Position numbers and translations under genes: made by a program
The notes under the pieces: generated by a model
Database searches by the model: none
What the model was told of the DNA's origin: nothing
Seen by the model: the letters and a program-made list of their open reading frames with translations, nothing else
Assembly (NCBI RefSeq): GCF_026248825.1
Contig: NZ_CP110973.1
Location: 3,801,001-3,865,000 of the forward strand
DNA length: 64,000 nt
Direction of reading: 5' to 3'
Source: Larkinella insperata
GTDB taxonomy: Bacteria > Bacteroidota > Bacteroidia > Cytophagales > Spirosomataceae
Shown here: positions 26,254-35,251 of the stretch, one piece after another
Position numbering within the stretch: position 1 is the stretch's first letter
Layout of the letters: every line of letters starts with the position of its first letter

Positions 26254-26342
26254 GTTATTTCACAGAGTTTAGCGGAGTGAATAGGAGTTGAGCGGAGTCT
26301 CTGCTTACCTCTGAATCGCTCCGTTAAACTCTGCGAAACAAC
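26254..26342. repeat. Long inverted repeat, copy B of an intergenic hairpin family
   Basis: Arms at 26254-26277 and 26319-26342 pair over 24 bases with three mismatches, around a 41-base loop that includes a partial third copy of the arm core (gttgagcggagtctctgctt). The right arm is closely similar to that of copy A at 24602-24625. It fills the 100-base gap between the MoxR and DUF58 genes. Confidence 0.75.
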
Positions 26343-26352
26343 AAGTACGATC

Positions 26353-27216
26353 ATGCAATTAACCACGGACCTTATCAAGCTCAATAACCTGCAACTCGCT
26401 GGCAAAGTGGTCAGTGATGAATTGCTGTTGGGCCTTCACGCCAGCAGGCGCTCCGGTTCGGGTACGGAGTTTGAACAATACCGGCATTACCAGCCCGGCG
26501 ACGATCCGAAACGCATTGACTGGAAATTATTCGCCCGTACCGACAAGCACCTGGTCCGGGAATCGGCCACGGAAAGCAACCTGCAAGTCCGGTTTCTGCT
26601 GGATTTATCCGGCTCTATGAACTACCGGGAAGACGGGGTGAGCCGCCTGAATTACGCCCGGATTCTGCTGGCTTCGCTGGCTTACCTGGGGTACCGTCAG
26701 AACGACCAGCTGAGTTTGTACGCCCTGCAAAACGGTGCGTTACAGACGTTGGTTCCGGCGGGCAAGCAGGCTTTTCAGCGCATTTTGTTTGCCCTGCAAA
26801 AAGCCGAAGCCGCCGGGCAATGGCCGCCGGGTCAAGCCCGTTTTCCGGAGTTCCAGCAGAAACAGAGAGAACTGCTCATCCTGGTTTCCGATCTGCTCCA
26901 GGTAAATAACGAGTGGCTGGAGTTGATTAAAACCGTAGCGAGTCCGCGCCGGGAGATTGTGATTTTTCAAGTGCTGGGGGAGCAGGAAACGGATTTTAAG
27001 TTAAGCGGTTTTTACCGGGTTAAAGACCTGGAAACCGGTCGGGAAATGGAGGTGCAGGCAGAATCGGTCCGGGAGGGGTTCCGTCAAGCGATTTCGGAGT
27101 ATTTTAAAACGCTGGAGGACGACCTTCGGCTACCGCACGTTCAGTTGATTCGCGTGAAACTCAGTGACCCCATTGCCGGAGTGCTGAAAGATTTTCTGTC
27201 AAGAAGGAGAGCGTAA
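26353..27216 (+). CDS. DUF58 domain protein (VWA-like)
   Basis: A 287-residue protein of the DUF58 family. The signature SGSGTEFEQYRHYQPGDDPK followed by RIDWKLFARTDKHLVRE lies at about residues 34-74. A VWA-type metal site with DxSxS follows (FLLDLSGSMNYRED, about residues 81-94). DUF58 proteins are the usual partners of MoxR ATPases. The stop codon overlaps the ATG of the next gene (TAATG), so translation is probably coupled. Confidence 0.93.
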   Translation: MQLTTDLIKLNNLQLAGKVVSDELLLGLHASRRSGSGTEFEQYRHYQPGDDPKRIDWKLFARTDKHLVRESATESNLQVRFLLDLSGSMNYREDGVSRLNYARILLASLAYLGYRQNDQLSLYALQNGALQTLVPAGKQAFQRILFALQKAEAAGQWPPGQARFPEFQQKQRELLILVSDLLQVNNEWLELIKTVASPRREIVIFQVLGEQETDFKLSGFYRVKDLETGREMEVQAESVREGFRQAISEYFKTLEDDLRLPHVQLIRVKLSDPIAGVLKDFLSRRRA

Positions 27217-28409
27217 TGGAGTTATTACAACCGTTGATGCTGTGGGGAGCCGGGGCCGTTGTTGTTCCGGTAATCATCCATTTCTGGCATCAGAAAAAGG
27301 GGAAAACCCTGGCGTGGGCGGCTACGCGCTGGCTCCGGGAAAAAGATCAGCAGCAGCAACGCGGGATCCGGCTTGACAACCTGCTGCTCCTGCTGCTGCG
27401 GGGGCTGATGGTTGTTTTGCTGGCTTTCCTGTTGAGCCAGCCCGTCCTCAACGGGTTGACCAAGTCGCCCGCGGTTCAGAAAATTCATCTGGTGCAGCCC
27501 GATCCTCTACTGGCCGATAACTTTCGGTTCGAACTGGAAAGCGCCCTGAAAAAGGGCGAAAAGATTTACTGGATAACGGCCTCAACCGAGCCCGTAAAAA
27601 ACCTAAGCGAACGGCCTGATGAGGGGGTATTTACGACAACCGCGTTGCAGTCGGCGATCAATGAATTGAGCAGGAATTTCACGGAATTAAACCTCTATCT
27701 GGTGAACGATGAACGGTTGGCCCGTGCGCCCTTTATTCGGGTTCCGACGGCTTACCGCCTGCACTTGCTGGCCGATTCCGGAAGTCGGCTTAAGTCGAAT
27801 TACCTGGAGTTGACGGCCGGTAAGAACGTGTATGTGAACAGGTTGAATCAACTGACAACCCGCCCGGATTTGGACAAAACCGTTCGTTTCCAAGCGGCTC
27901 CCGCGCACCAGGGACCTATCCACGTTCTCCTCGATTACCGGCAGGCCGACGAACAGCAAACGGTATGGGCCGCGCTGAACGCGCTGTCGGAAGTATACGG
28001 GCTTGATTTGCAAATTCAGAAGAAGCGGACCGCAAACGATCAATACGACTGGATACTGACCGACCGGGAAGTGGCTAAACCAGCGGCCCGGACGCTTTAT
28101 GTCGTTTCGGGTAAACAGAAACTGCCTACGGTTTCGAACGTAGTCTATACTGGCGAACCGCTCACGCCCCAAACCGCCGAACTAGTAAAAGCTGGTCGGC
28201 TGCCCGAATGGTTGGGCGAACTTTTCATGCGCCACTTCCGACTGAACCCGAACCCATATCCGTTGAGTCGAAAAGAGGTTGATCGGCTGTTTGTCGCGAC
28301 AGCAAAACCGGCGGCCGACCAGCCGGAAAAAATTCGCAACGGTCTCTTTTTGGTTTTTGTTTTACTGGTGGGGGGGGAACGCTGGATTGCTTTGAGAAAA
28401 AACGCATGA
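27216..28409 (+). CDS. BatA-like membrane protein
   Basis: A 397-residue membrane protein. The N-terminus matches the BatA/Aerotolerance regulator N-terminal domain (PLMLWGAGAVVVPVIIHFWH, then KTLAWAATRWLREKDQQ). A first membrane helix lies at about residues 7-23 and a second at about 58-76 (LLLLLLRGLMVVLLAFLLSQ). The middle is an exposed domain without a recognisable VWA MIDAS motif, and a hydrophobic segment lies at the C-terminus (GLFLVFVLLVGGERWIAL). It overlaps both neighbours, by 1 base upstream and 4 bases (ATGA) downstream. It probably forms a membrane complex with the DUF58 and downstream proteins, gated by MoxR (inference). Confidence 0.8.
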   Translation: MELLQPLMLWGAGAVVVPVIIHFWHQKKGKTLAWAATRWLREKDQQQQRGIRLDNLLLLLLRGLMVVLLAFLLSQPVLNGLTKSPAVQKIHLVQPDPLLADNFRFELESALKKGEKIYWITASTEPVKNLSERPDEGVFTTTALQSAINELSRNFTELNLYLVNDERLARAPFIRVPTAYRLHLLADSGSRLKSNYLELTAGKNVYVNRLNQLTTRPDLDKTVRFQAAPAHQGPIHVLLDYRQADEQQTVWAALNALSEVYGLDLQIQKKRTANDQYDWILTDREVAKPAARTLYVVSGKQKLPTVSNVVYTGEPLTPQTAELVKAGRLPEWLGELFMRHFRLNPNPYPLSRKEVDRLFVATAKPAADQPEKIRNGLFLVFVLLVGGERWIALRKNA

Positions 28410-30682
28410 ACGAACTGAAACGCACGTTATCGGTCATTACCTACCAGTTGATTGCCAACGCTTTCATCAACAGTCTGTTGCTCGGTTTCGCGGTGAACGT
28501 ACTGGCGCGGATTGTGGAGGCTTCTCCGGCAACGGCGGGGCTTTTGGGCGGAGCTGGCTTCCTGATCGGGGCCTGGTTAACCAAGCTTTTTCAGAACAAA
28601 AAAACGCAGGCCGTTGCCATCCTGCATCGGACCGTTGGCGACGCGGAATACAGCCTGCCCCTGCTGGATAAACCGGAATTAAACATAGCCGAGCAGCTTC
28701 AGCTGGCCCGGCTGAACGAGCGCATCCAGGGAGTTCATATGCCGGCGAAACAGGCGGTTGCGGTTATCTTTTCAAAAACCGGTTTATACGGGTTACTGGT
28801 GGCGGTAGTGCTGGCGGTTTATTACGAGTTCCCTTTAATGCAAGCCAGTCAAACGGTCCAGAAGAAAGGGGCAGGCCCTGTTGCGGTTCGGGCTGAAGAA
28901 AACCGGCTGGCGGTGCCCTTGTTTCAGTCGGCTTCGCTGCAAATTTCACCGCCCGGTTATACGGCTTTGCCGGTTCGAAACTCGGCGGATTTAAACGCCG
29001 TGGCCGTCAGCGGCTCGCGGCTGACGTGGCAGGTAAAATTCAGCCAGGCAGACCGCCTTTCTGTTCGGCTGGTCAACAGCCGGGGGGAAGAGCGGCCGTT
29101 TCAAAAAGCGAATGCTGCCTTCGAATACCGTGATCAGCTGGTTAGCTCCGGGGTGTATGCCCTGAAAGCGCACTGGAAAACGCCCGCCGGGAAGGATTCG
29201 CTGGTGTATCAGTCTGATTTCTACCGACTCGAAGCGCAGCCGGATCTGGCTCCGAAAATTCAGCCGGACTCTAAAGAGTTATACCGTTTTCATTTCCTGA
29301 AAGACGACAAAAACCTGCGCGTCTCGGCCCGTATTTCGGATGATTATAACGTGCGGCAAGCCTTCATTGTCGCAACGTTAGCGCGTGGTGCGGGCGAGAA
29401 CGTTAAGTTTCGGGAGGTAAAGTTTCCGCTGTCGCAGGCCAATTTTAAAGACGCTCAATTGAGCAAGGTGATCGACCTGAAAGCGCTCGGTTTTGCGCCC
29501 GGCGATGAGCTGTATTACTACTGGGCCGCCGTGGACAACAAGCAGCCCGACGCCAATTTTGCCAAGTCGGATACGTATTTTGTGGTGTATAAAGATACCG
29601 CCAGGGTGGAAGAAGCCGAACTGGCGACGATGGCGGTGAACGTTATGCCGGAGTATTTTCGCAGCCAGCGCCAGATTATAATTGATACCGAAAAGCTTAT
29701 TGCCCGGCGAAAAAAGCTGGCGGCCAAGGAGTTTAAAAGTTCTTCCAATGAAATCGGTTTTGATCAGAAAGTTCTGCGTTTGCGGTACGGGCAATACCTG
29801 GGGGAAGAATTTGAAAATTCCATCGGCGGACACGATCTATTACCCGAAGGAAATGTGCTGGAAGGGTTCATTCATAAACACGATACGGAAGGCGAAAAAG
29901 ACGCCCCTAAATCCTTCGCTTTCAAAATGATTGAAAAGGCGGAAGAAGCGCAGAAGAAGGATTTGCCGGCCCCGGATCAACACCAGCACGAGCACGACGC
30001 CAAACCGGCCGGGGGTGAAAATAACGACCCTTTGTCGGCATTGATGGAACAGTATATCCATTCGCACGATGACGGTGAAGCGAATACTTTTTACGAACAA
30101 TCCACGCGCAGTTTGCTGAAAATGGCGCTGGAACAAATGTGGCAATCGGAGCTGCACCTGCGGTTATACGAACCCGAAAAAGCCCTGCCGTTTGAAAATA
30201 AAGCGCTCGTTTATCTGAAAGAAGCTCAACAAAAGGCCCGCACCTTTGTCAAGAAAAGCGGGTACGATCCCCCGCCCATCAAGGAGAAAGAAATCCGGCT
30301 AACCGGTGACTTAACGAAAGTCAACTCCGACCTTCGTCAGGAACGCACTTATGACCCGCTGCGGGTGGAACGGCTGGTGGGTGAGGTGCTGGGTTTTCTG
30401 GAAGTAAAGACGTTAAATCAGCAGCAGAGGGCCGCCGTCCAGCGCCTGAGCACGGCTTTAACAACCGATATTATCAACAGCCAGCTGTCGAACTGGGCGA
30501 TTATTACGGCTTTGCAGAAACTGGGGGCTGGCAAAACGCTGACGCAGCCGGAAAAACAGACGTTGAAGACAAAACTTTATGCGCTGGCCGGAGGAGGTGC
30601 CGGGAAAGGGCCACGCTCCCGGGCGGGTTCGTATGCCAGCGAACGTAAACTGGAACAGTCGTTCTGGCGGCATTTGAAATGA
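28406..30682 (+). CDS. DUF4175-like large membrane protein
   Basis: A 758-residue protein. Two N-terminal hydrophobic segments (about 18-36 and 45-60) and a third at about 122-140 (GLYGLLVAVVLAVYYEFPLM) anchor a long extracytoplasmic part with beta-rich repeats (LQISPPGYTALP, VSARISDDYNVRQAFIVATL). The architecture matches DUF4175 proteins that accompany MoxR/BatA clusters. A His/Asp/Glu-rich stretch lies at about 525-560 (DQHQHEHDAKPAGGENNDP, YIHSHDDGE), possibly metal-binding (inference). A charged helical region follows to the end. It overlaps its neighbours by ATGA at both ends. Function is unknown. Confidence 0.7.
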   Translation: MNELKRTLSVITYQLIANAFINSLLLGFAVNVLARIVEASPATAGLLGGAGFLIGAWLTKLFQNKKTQAVAILHRTVGDAEYSLPLLDKPELNIAEQLQLARLNERIQGVHMPAKQAVAVIFSKTGLYGLLVAVVLAVYYEFPLMQASQTVQKKGAGPVAVRAEENRLAVPLFQSASLQISPPGYTALPVRNSADLNAVAVSGSRLTWQVKFSQADRLSVRLVNSRGEERPFQKANAAFEYRDQLVSSGVYALKAHWKTPAGKDSLVYQSDFYRLEAQPDLAPKIQPDSKELYRFHFLKDDKNLRVSARISDDYNVRQAFIVATLARGAGENVKFREVKFPLSQANFKDAQLSKVIDLKALGFAPGDELYYYWAAVDNKQPDANFAKSDTYFVVYKDTARVEEAELATMAVNVMPEYFRSQRQIIIDTEKLIARRKKLAAKEFKSSSNEIGFDQKVLRLRYGQYLGEEFENSIGGHDLLPEGNVLEGFIHKHDTEGEKDAPKSFAFKMIEKAEEAQKKDLPAPDQHQHEHDAKPAGGENNDPLSALMEQYIHSHDDGEANTFYEQSTRSLLKMALEQMWQSELHLRLYEPEKALPFENKALVYLKEAQQKARTFVKKSGYDPPPIKEKEIRLTGDLTKVNSDLRQERTYDPLRVERLVGEVLGFLEVKTLNQQQRAAVQRLSTALTTDIINSQLSNWAIITALQKLGAGKTLTQPEKQTLKTKLYALAGGGAGKGPRSRAGSYASERKLEQSFWRHLK

Positions 30683-32349
30683 TAGAACTCAATCGTTTGA
30701 GCACCCAATTTGACCCCGCAGATCCCCTCGACTGGATCATCGTGGGTGCGTTGGTATTGGTGCTGTTTAACTCAATCAGGCTAATTGCCGGCAACCAGGC
30801 GCTTACATTGCGGAGAAAATGGATTCGGGCCGCTTTGCACCTCCTGCTGCTGGGGGTGTCGCTAGCTTATTTTCTCCAGCCCAAATGGCGCGTTCCGGTG
30901 GATGCCAAACCGGTGGTGATCGCGGATTCCAAGGTGTCGGCCGATTACGTGAATCACCTGAGGGATAGCCTTCATCTCCCGGAAGTGATTCGGGCCAGCG
31001 CTTTCGATCAGTCGATTCGAAACCGGCTTTTGGCAGGTAAGATTGATTCGGTTATTCTGGTGGGGTCGGATTTTTCGCCGGATGTGTTGGGGCAGCTTAG
31101 CCGCCAAAGCCTTCACTGGATTCCGGACGATCGGCCCGATCAGGTACGGCTGATTCGCTGGAAAGCGGTGCCGCGGAAAGGCGAGCTACAAACCGTAAGC
31201 GGCACGATGCAATCCTCCCAGGAACAGGTGCTTAAGCTGCGGTTTGGGAGCCAGACGCTCGATAGTTTACGTTTAAAGCCCGGCTTCACGGCGTTCAGCC
31301 TTCAGTTCCCGGTTTTTTCGCAGGGGCGCACCGCCGTTGAATTGGTTCTGAACCAACAAACGCTCGATACACTCCGCTTTTTTGCCCGCAAACCCGCTTC
31401 GGTGTCGTATCAGTTTATACTGGAAAGTCCGGATTTTGAAACCAGGACCCTGGCGGATTGGCTGGGCAAGAAGGGCTATTCCGTGCAGCTGACATCAACG
31501 CTTTCCAAGGACATCACCACCCGCGTGTCGATCAACCGCCCGGTCACCCCGGATGTAATCATCACCGATCCGGCCAACGCAACCAACCCGCTAGTTAGAA
31601 AAGCCGTGGCGCAGGGCAAGCCCGTCCTGTTCATGAACGGAGCCGACCCGGAAGCCGATTGCAAAGCCATCAACCGGGCGCTGGGGACCACCTGGCAGGT
31701 AAAGAAAATTTCAAACGAGGCAACGGTTTCGCTCAGCAGCGGTGTTCAGGCGCTGCCGTATCAGTTCCGTGAAGCCCGTCACCAGCTTCCGGTGACGGGT
31801 TATCCGGTGGCGGTGCAGAAAACAAACGCCAGCATCGGTTTCAGTCTGCTGAATGAAACGTTTCCGCTGAAATTGAGCGGTGACAGTCTGACGTATGACC
31901 GGATCTGGACAGCGATTCTGAACGAACTGCAACCGGCTTCCCGAAACAACATCCAGCTCGAAGCCCCGGTTTTCAGCGGTCTTCAGTCCGTCATTCATTT
32001 TAACAACTGGCCCGGCAAACCGGCGGGTGTTCATATCGGGGGCGATACCGTCCGGCTGGCTTATTCGGCCCTCAACGGTCTGTCGGCGGAGGTTGCCTAC
32101 CGGTTTGGCGGGGCGGGTTGGCAACCGGTTCAGGACTCTCTGGAAGTGTACGTGAATCCGCCGAATAATAAAATTGGCTTCGGCACCCATCTGATAAGCG
32201 CGTATGTCAAGGCCCGTTCGGCGGAAGAAAATGGGTCCAGACCCGCCGGGGAGCGTTGGCTGGCCGTTGAAATTCCGAACTGGATCTGGCTTCTGCTGTT
32301 CCTGGGTTGTCTGACGGCGCTTTGGATCGAACCCAAATTTAGCATTTGA
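30679..32349 (+). CDS. Uncharacterised membrane protein, last gene of the MoxR block
   Basis: A 556-residue protein I cannot assign to a named family. It has two N-terminal hydrophobic segments (about 18-36, WIIVGALVLVLFNSIRLI, and 48-66, WIRAALHLLLLGVSLAYFLQ) and a C-terminal one (NWIWLLLFLGCLTALWIEP). In between is an extracytoplasmic region with a section like a class I glutamine-amidotransferase fold (LESPDFETRTLADWLGKKGY, PDVIITDPAN), reminiscent of the C-terminal part of BatA-type proteins. It starts inside the stop of the preceding gene (ATGA) and is the final gene before the metK promoter, so it belongs to the MoxR/BatA operon. Confidence 0.65.
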   Translation: MIELNRLSTQFDPADPLDWIIVGALVLVLFNSIRLIAGNQALTLRRKWIRAALHLLLLGVSLAYFLQPKWRVPVDAKPVVIADSKVSADYVNHLRDSLHLPEVIRASAFDQSIRNRLLAGKIDSVILVGSDFSPDVLGQLSRQSLHWIPDDRPDQVRLIRWKAVPRKGELQTVSGTMQSSQEQVLKLRFGSQTLDSLRLKPGFTAFSLQFPVFSQGRTAVELVLNQQTLDTLRFFARKPASVSYQFILESPDFETRTLADWLGKKGYSVQLTSTLSKDITTRVSINRPVTPDVIITDPANATNPLVRKAVAQGKPVLFMNGADPEADCKAINRALGTTWQVKKISNEATVSLSSGVQALPYQFREARHQLPVTGYPVAVQKTNASIGFSLLNETFPLKLSGDSLTYDRIWTAILNELQPASRNNIQLEAPVFSGLQSVIHFNNWPGKPAGVHIGGDTVRLAYSALNGLSAEVAYRFGGAGWQPVQDSLEVYVNPPNNKIGFGTHLISAYVKARSAEENGSRPAGERWLAVEIPNWIWLLLFLGCLTALWIEPKFSI

Positions 32350-32375
32350 CCTCTCATAAAATTCCAGTAGCTTTG
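32345..32375 (+). promoter_or_regulatory. Bacteroidota promoter of metK
   Basis: TTTG at 32345-32348, a 19-base spacer, then TAGCTTTG at 32368-32375. This matches the TTTG-N19-TAnnTTTG consensus in both boxes and spacing. The predicted transcript starts about 25 bases before the metK ATG. Confidence 0.75.
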
Positions 32376-32406
32376 CGGCTGGTTTTAGCTTTAAATCTTA
32401 CGTACA

Positions 32407-33660
32407 ATGCCCTATCTATTCACCTCAGAGTCAGTTTCTGAAGGACATCCGGATAAAGTTGCGGATCAGATTTCTGATGCATTGATCGACCACTTTCTGG
32501 CTTACGATCCCTCGAGTAAGGTTGCCTGCGAGACCCTCGTAACAACCGGTCAGGTGGTTTTGGCCGGAGAGGTTAAAACGTCTACGTACCTCGATGTGCA
32601 GAAAATTGCGCGGGAAGTAATCAAGCGGATCGGGTATACCAAGAGTGAATACATGTTCGAAGCCGATTCATGCGGCATATTATCCGCCATTCACGACCAG
32701 TCGGCCGACATCAACCAGGGTGTCGAGCGTTCGAATCCGGAAGACCAGGGCGCGGGTGACCAGGGGATGATGTTTGGCTACGCGACCAACGAAACGGATA
32801 ATTACATGCCGTTGCCGCTCGATCTGGCCCACAAGATTTTGCAGGAACTGTCGTACATCCGCAACCACGAAACGGATATTTTGACCTACCTGCGGCCGGA
32901 TGCCAAGTCGCAGGTGACAATTGAATACAGCGACGATGACAAACCCGTTCGCATTGATACGATTGTGGTTTCGACCCAGCACGACGATTTCGGGACGGAT
33001 GCCGTGATGCTGGAGCGTATTCGCGAAGACATTATCAACGTGGTCATTCCGCGGGTGAAAGCCCAGTTGAAGCCGGAATTGCAGACCCTGTTTACCGACA
33101 ACATTACGTATTATATCAACCCGACGGGCAAGTTTGTGATCGGCGGGCCGCACGGGGATACCGGTCTGACGGGCCGTAAAATCATCGTCGATACCTACGG
33201 TGGCAAGGGAGCCCACGGCGGAGGAGCTTTCTCCGGTAAAGATCCCTCCAAAGTAGATCGCTCGGCGGCTTATGCCACGCGGCACATCGCCAAAAACCTC
33301 GTGGCGGCTGGTCTGTGCGACCAGGTACTCGTTCAGGTTTCCTACGCCATCGGGGTCGCTAAACCGTGCGGTTTGTACGTCAATACATACAATTCGGCCA
33401 AGGTGGACATGACCGACGGCGAGATTGCAACCAAAATCGAAGAAATTTTCGACATGCGCCCCTACGCCATCGAGCAGCGTCTGAAACTGCGCAACCCGAT
33501 CTATTCGGAGACGGCGGCTTACGGACACATGGGTCGTCAGAACCAGGTGGTGAAGAAAGTGTTTGGTACCAACGGTAACGCAAAAGAAGTAGAAGTGGAG
33601 TTGTTTACCTGGGAAAAACTCGACTACGTTGATAAAATCAAAGAAGCCTTTGGTTTGTAA
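32407..33660 (+). CDS. metK: Methionine adenosyltransferase (S-adenosylmethionine synthetase)
   Basis: A 417-residue cytoplasmic enzyme making S-adenosylmethionine from methionine and ATP. Signature blocks are present: SVSEGHPDKVADQISDALID near residues 9-28, the ATP motif GAGDQGMMFGYA near residue 116, and the P-loop-like GGGAFSGKDPSKVDRSAAY near residue 277. Full length and ordinary for the family. It has its own clear promoter, and a strong terminator follows, so it is a single-gene transcript. Confidence 0.98.
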   Translation: MPYLFTSESVSEGHPDKVADQISDALIDHFLAYDPSSKVACETLVTTGQVVLAGEVKTSTYLDVQKIAREVIKRIGYTKSEYMFEADSCGILSAIHDQSADINQGVERSNPEDQGAGDQGMMFGYATNETDNYMPLPLDLAHKILQELSYIRNHETDILTYLRPDAKSQVTIEYSDDDKPVRIDTIVVSTQHDDFGTDAVMLERIREDIINVVIPRVKAQLKPELQTLFTDNITYYINPTGKFVIGGPHGDTGLTGRKIIVDTYGGKGAHGGGAFSGKDPSKVDRSAAYATRHIAKNLVAAGLCDQVLVQVSYAIGVAKPCGLYVNTYNSAKVDMTDGEIATKIEEIFDMRPYAIEQRLKLRNPIYSETAAYGHMGRQNQVVKKVFGTNGNAKEVEVELFTWEKLDYVDKIKEAFGL

Positions 33661-33683
33661 GAGCGTTTTGGGCCACGGTACAA

Positions 33684-33720
33684 AACAAAAAAGCCGTCTC
33701 GAAGAGACGGCTTTTTTGTT
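33684..33720. terminator. Bidirectional terminator between metK and hpf
   Basis: A 17-bp perfect stem with a 3-base gaa loop has A-run and T-run flanks (core gccgtctc/gagacggc). It serves the convergent metK (plus) and hpf (minus) transcripts. Confidence 0.93.
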
Positions 33721-33734
33721 GGCGTGCAGCTCCG

Positions 33735-34109
33735 TTAAAAATCGATGTCGTCGTTAACAACACCCATTTCTACCAATTCTTTTGAATCTTTGATCTGCTG
33801 CACCGAGATGTTCCGTTGCTTATCTTTATGACGTTTTAGCTTGTTTTTCAGAGTATCCAAAACCATGTCCGTTGCTTCTTCGAACGTAGTTCCCTGTTGC
33901 TGAACGAAAATGGAATCTCCTGGTATCAGGAGTTTAACCTCGACAATTTTGTGTTTAATCCGACTGCTTTCACTTCCTTCCAACCTCAAATAAACTTCAC
34001 CGTTTACAATCCGGTCGTTGAAGGTATCTAACTTGTTCAGTTTTCTTTGAACGAAATCCAGCAAGCTTTGATCTGCTGTAAAATGGACGCAATGAATTTG
34101 AATTCTCAT
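33735..34109 (-). CDS. hpf: Ribosome hibernation-promoting factor (HPF/YfiA family)
   Basis: A 124-residue short-form ribosome hibernation factor. The frame is open upstream to 34205, but the ATG at 34109 gives the family start MRIQIHCVHFTADQSLLDFV. Typical features are IVNGEVYLRLEG, VEVKLLIPGDSIFVQQQG and TFEEATDMVLDTLKNKLKRHKDK. It binds the 30S decoding region in stationary phase and inactivates or dimerises ribosomes. The 263 bases upstream hold no gene; no clear promoter was recognised there. Confidence 0.92.
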   Translation of the reverse strand: MRIQIHCVHFTADQSLLDFVQRKLNKLDTFNDRIVNGEVYLRLEGSESSRIKHKIVEVKLLIPGDSIFVQQQGTTFEEATDMVLDTLKNKLKRHKDKQRNISVQQIKDSKELVEMGVVNDDIDF

Positions 34110-34372
34110 ACGTGTCGCATGGTTTAAAGTAAAACAAAGGATCCACGAACTACCTAAGTTTAGAAATCCGGCTGACAGTGTCAAGAGGCTGCCCGAAATA
34201 TCCAACTTAGGATATTATACAAATCAATACGAATTATATCTCACGCTTCAGCACGCTTTGTTTATCGGCTTAGAAGCCAGCCGTGGTGCAGCAAAAATTC
34301 TTCTTATTGTCTAATTCTCCAATCTGATAAATCAGTCAGGAAGGTGATTTTTTGCAGTGTTTTGCACGGATT

Positions 34373-35233
34373 TTACGTGTTAACGACCTCTCCGCCGTTG
34401 ACATGCATCACCTGACCGGTCATGTAAGAGGCATCCTCGGAGGCTAGAAAAACAAAGGCCGGGGCCACTTCGGCCGGTTGTCCGACGCGTTCCAGGGGCG
34501 TATCTTTACCAAATTTGGCGATTTCTTCTTCCGTTTTGGTCGAGACAATCAGCGGGGTCCAGATCGGGCCGGGTGCCACGGCATTAACCCGGATGCTGCG
34601 TTCCACCAAATGCTGCGATAACGAACGCGTAAAGGCCGTTACGGCCCCTTTTGTCGATGCATAGTCGATCAGCGCTTTGCTGCCCCGGTACGAAACAACC
34701 GAGGTGGTATTGATGATGCAGTCGTAGGCACCCATGTGGGGCAGCGCCTGCTTGACCAGCCGAAACATCGCCAGAATGTTGAGTTCAAACGTTTCGATCA
34801 ATTGCTGATCGCTGATGTCCGTAAACTCCTTCTGTTCGACATGGTTGGCGGCATTGTTGACCAGGATGTTGATGTGGTGGTATTGGTCGACAACCTGGCT
34901 GACTACTTGTCTGATAAATGACGGGTTTCGCAGGTCGCCGGCAAGCAGCAGACACCGTCTGCCTTCGGCTTCCACCAGGCTTTGGGTTTTCTGGGCATCC
35001 TCTATTTCGCGGGGGTGGTGAACGATGGCCAGATCGGCCCCTTCGCGCGCAAAATGCACCGATACCGCCCGGCCAATACCGCTGTCACCACCCGTGATCA
35101 GGGCGATTTTATTCTGTAATTTTCCGCTGCCTTTGTAGTCGTCCCGGATGTAAATCGGCTGCGGATGCATCTCGCTTTCTAAACCCGGCTGGGCATTCTG
35201 ACGCTGGGGCGGAGTTTCGAGTTCTAGGTTCAT
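34373..35233 (-). CDS. SDR-family NAD(P)-dependent oxidoreductase (general-stress type, copy 1)
   Basis: A 286-residue short-chain dehydrogenase. The nucleotide site is ALITGGDSGIGRAV, followed by NNAANHVEQK. The catalytic Ser and YxxxK are in INTTSVVSYRGS and YASTKGAV. The C-terminus carries SYMTGQVMHVNGGEVVNT. The N-terminal extension (PPQRQNAQPGLESEMHPQP) is typical of the YhdF/YdaD-like stress-induced SDR group. The substrate is unknown. It lies 18 bases downstream of a paralogue with the same layout, a tandem duplication, and is probably co-transcribed with it. Confidence 0.9.
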   Translation of the reverse strand: MNLELETPPQRQNAQPGLESEMHPQPIYIRDDYKGSGKLQNKIALITGGDSGIGRAVSVHFAREGADLAIVHHPREIEDAQKTQSLVEAEGRRCLLLAGDLRNPSFIRQVVSQVVDQYHHINILVNNAANHVEQKEFTDISDQQLIETFELNILAMFRLVKQALPHMGAYDCIINTTSVVSYRGSKALIDYASTKGAVTAFTRSLSQHLVERSIRVNAVAPGPIWTPLIVSTKTEEEIAKFGKDTPLERVGQPAEVAPAFVFLASEDASYMTGQVMHVNGGEVVNT

Positions 35234-35251
35234 GCTGGTTGTCTGGTTAAA

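Noticed and set aside
24557..26342. The two related hairpins as a CRISPR array
   Set aside because: Only two copies, about 1.7 kb apart with genes between them, inverted rather than direct repeats, and no cas genes.
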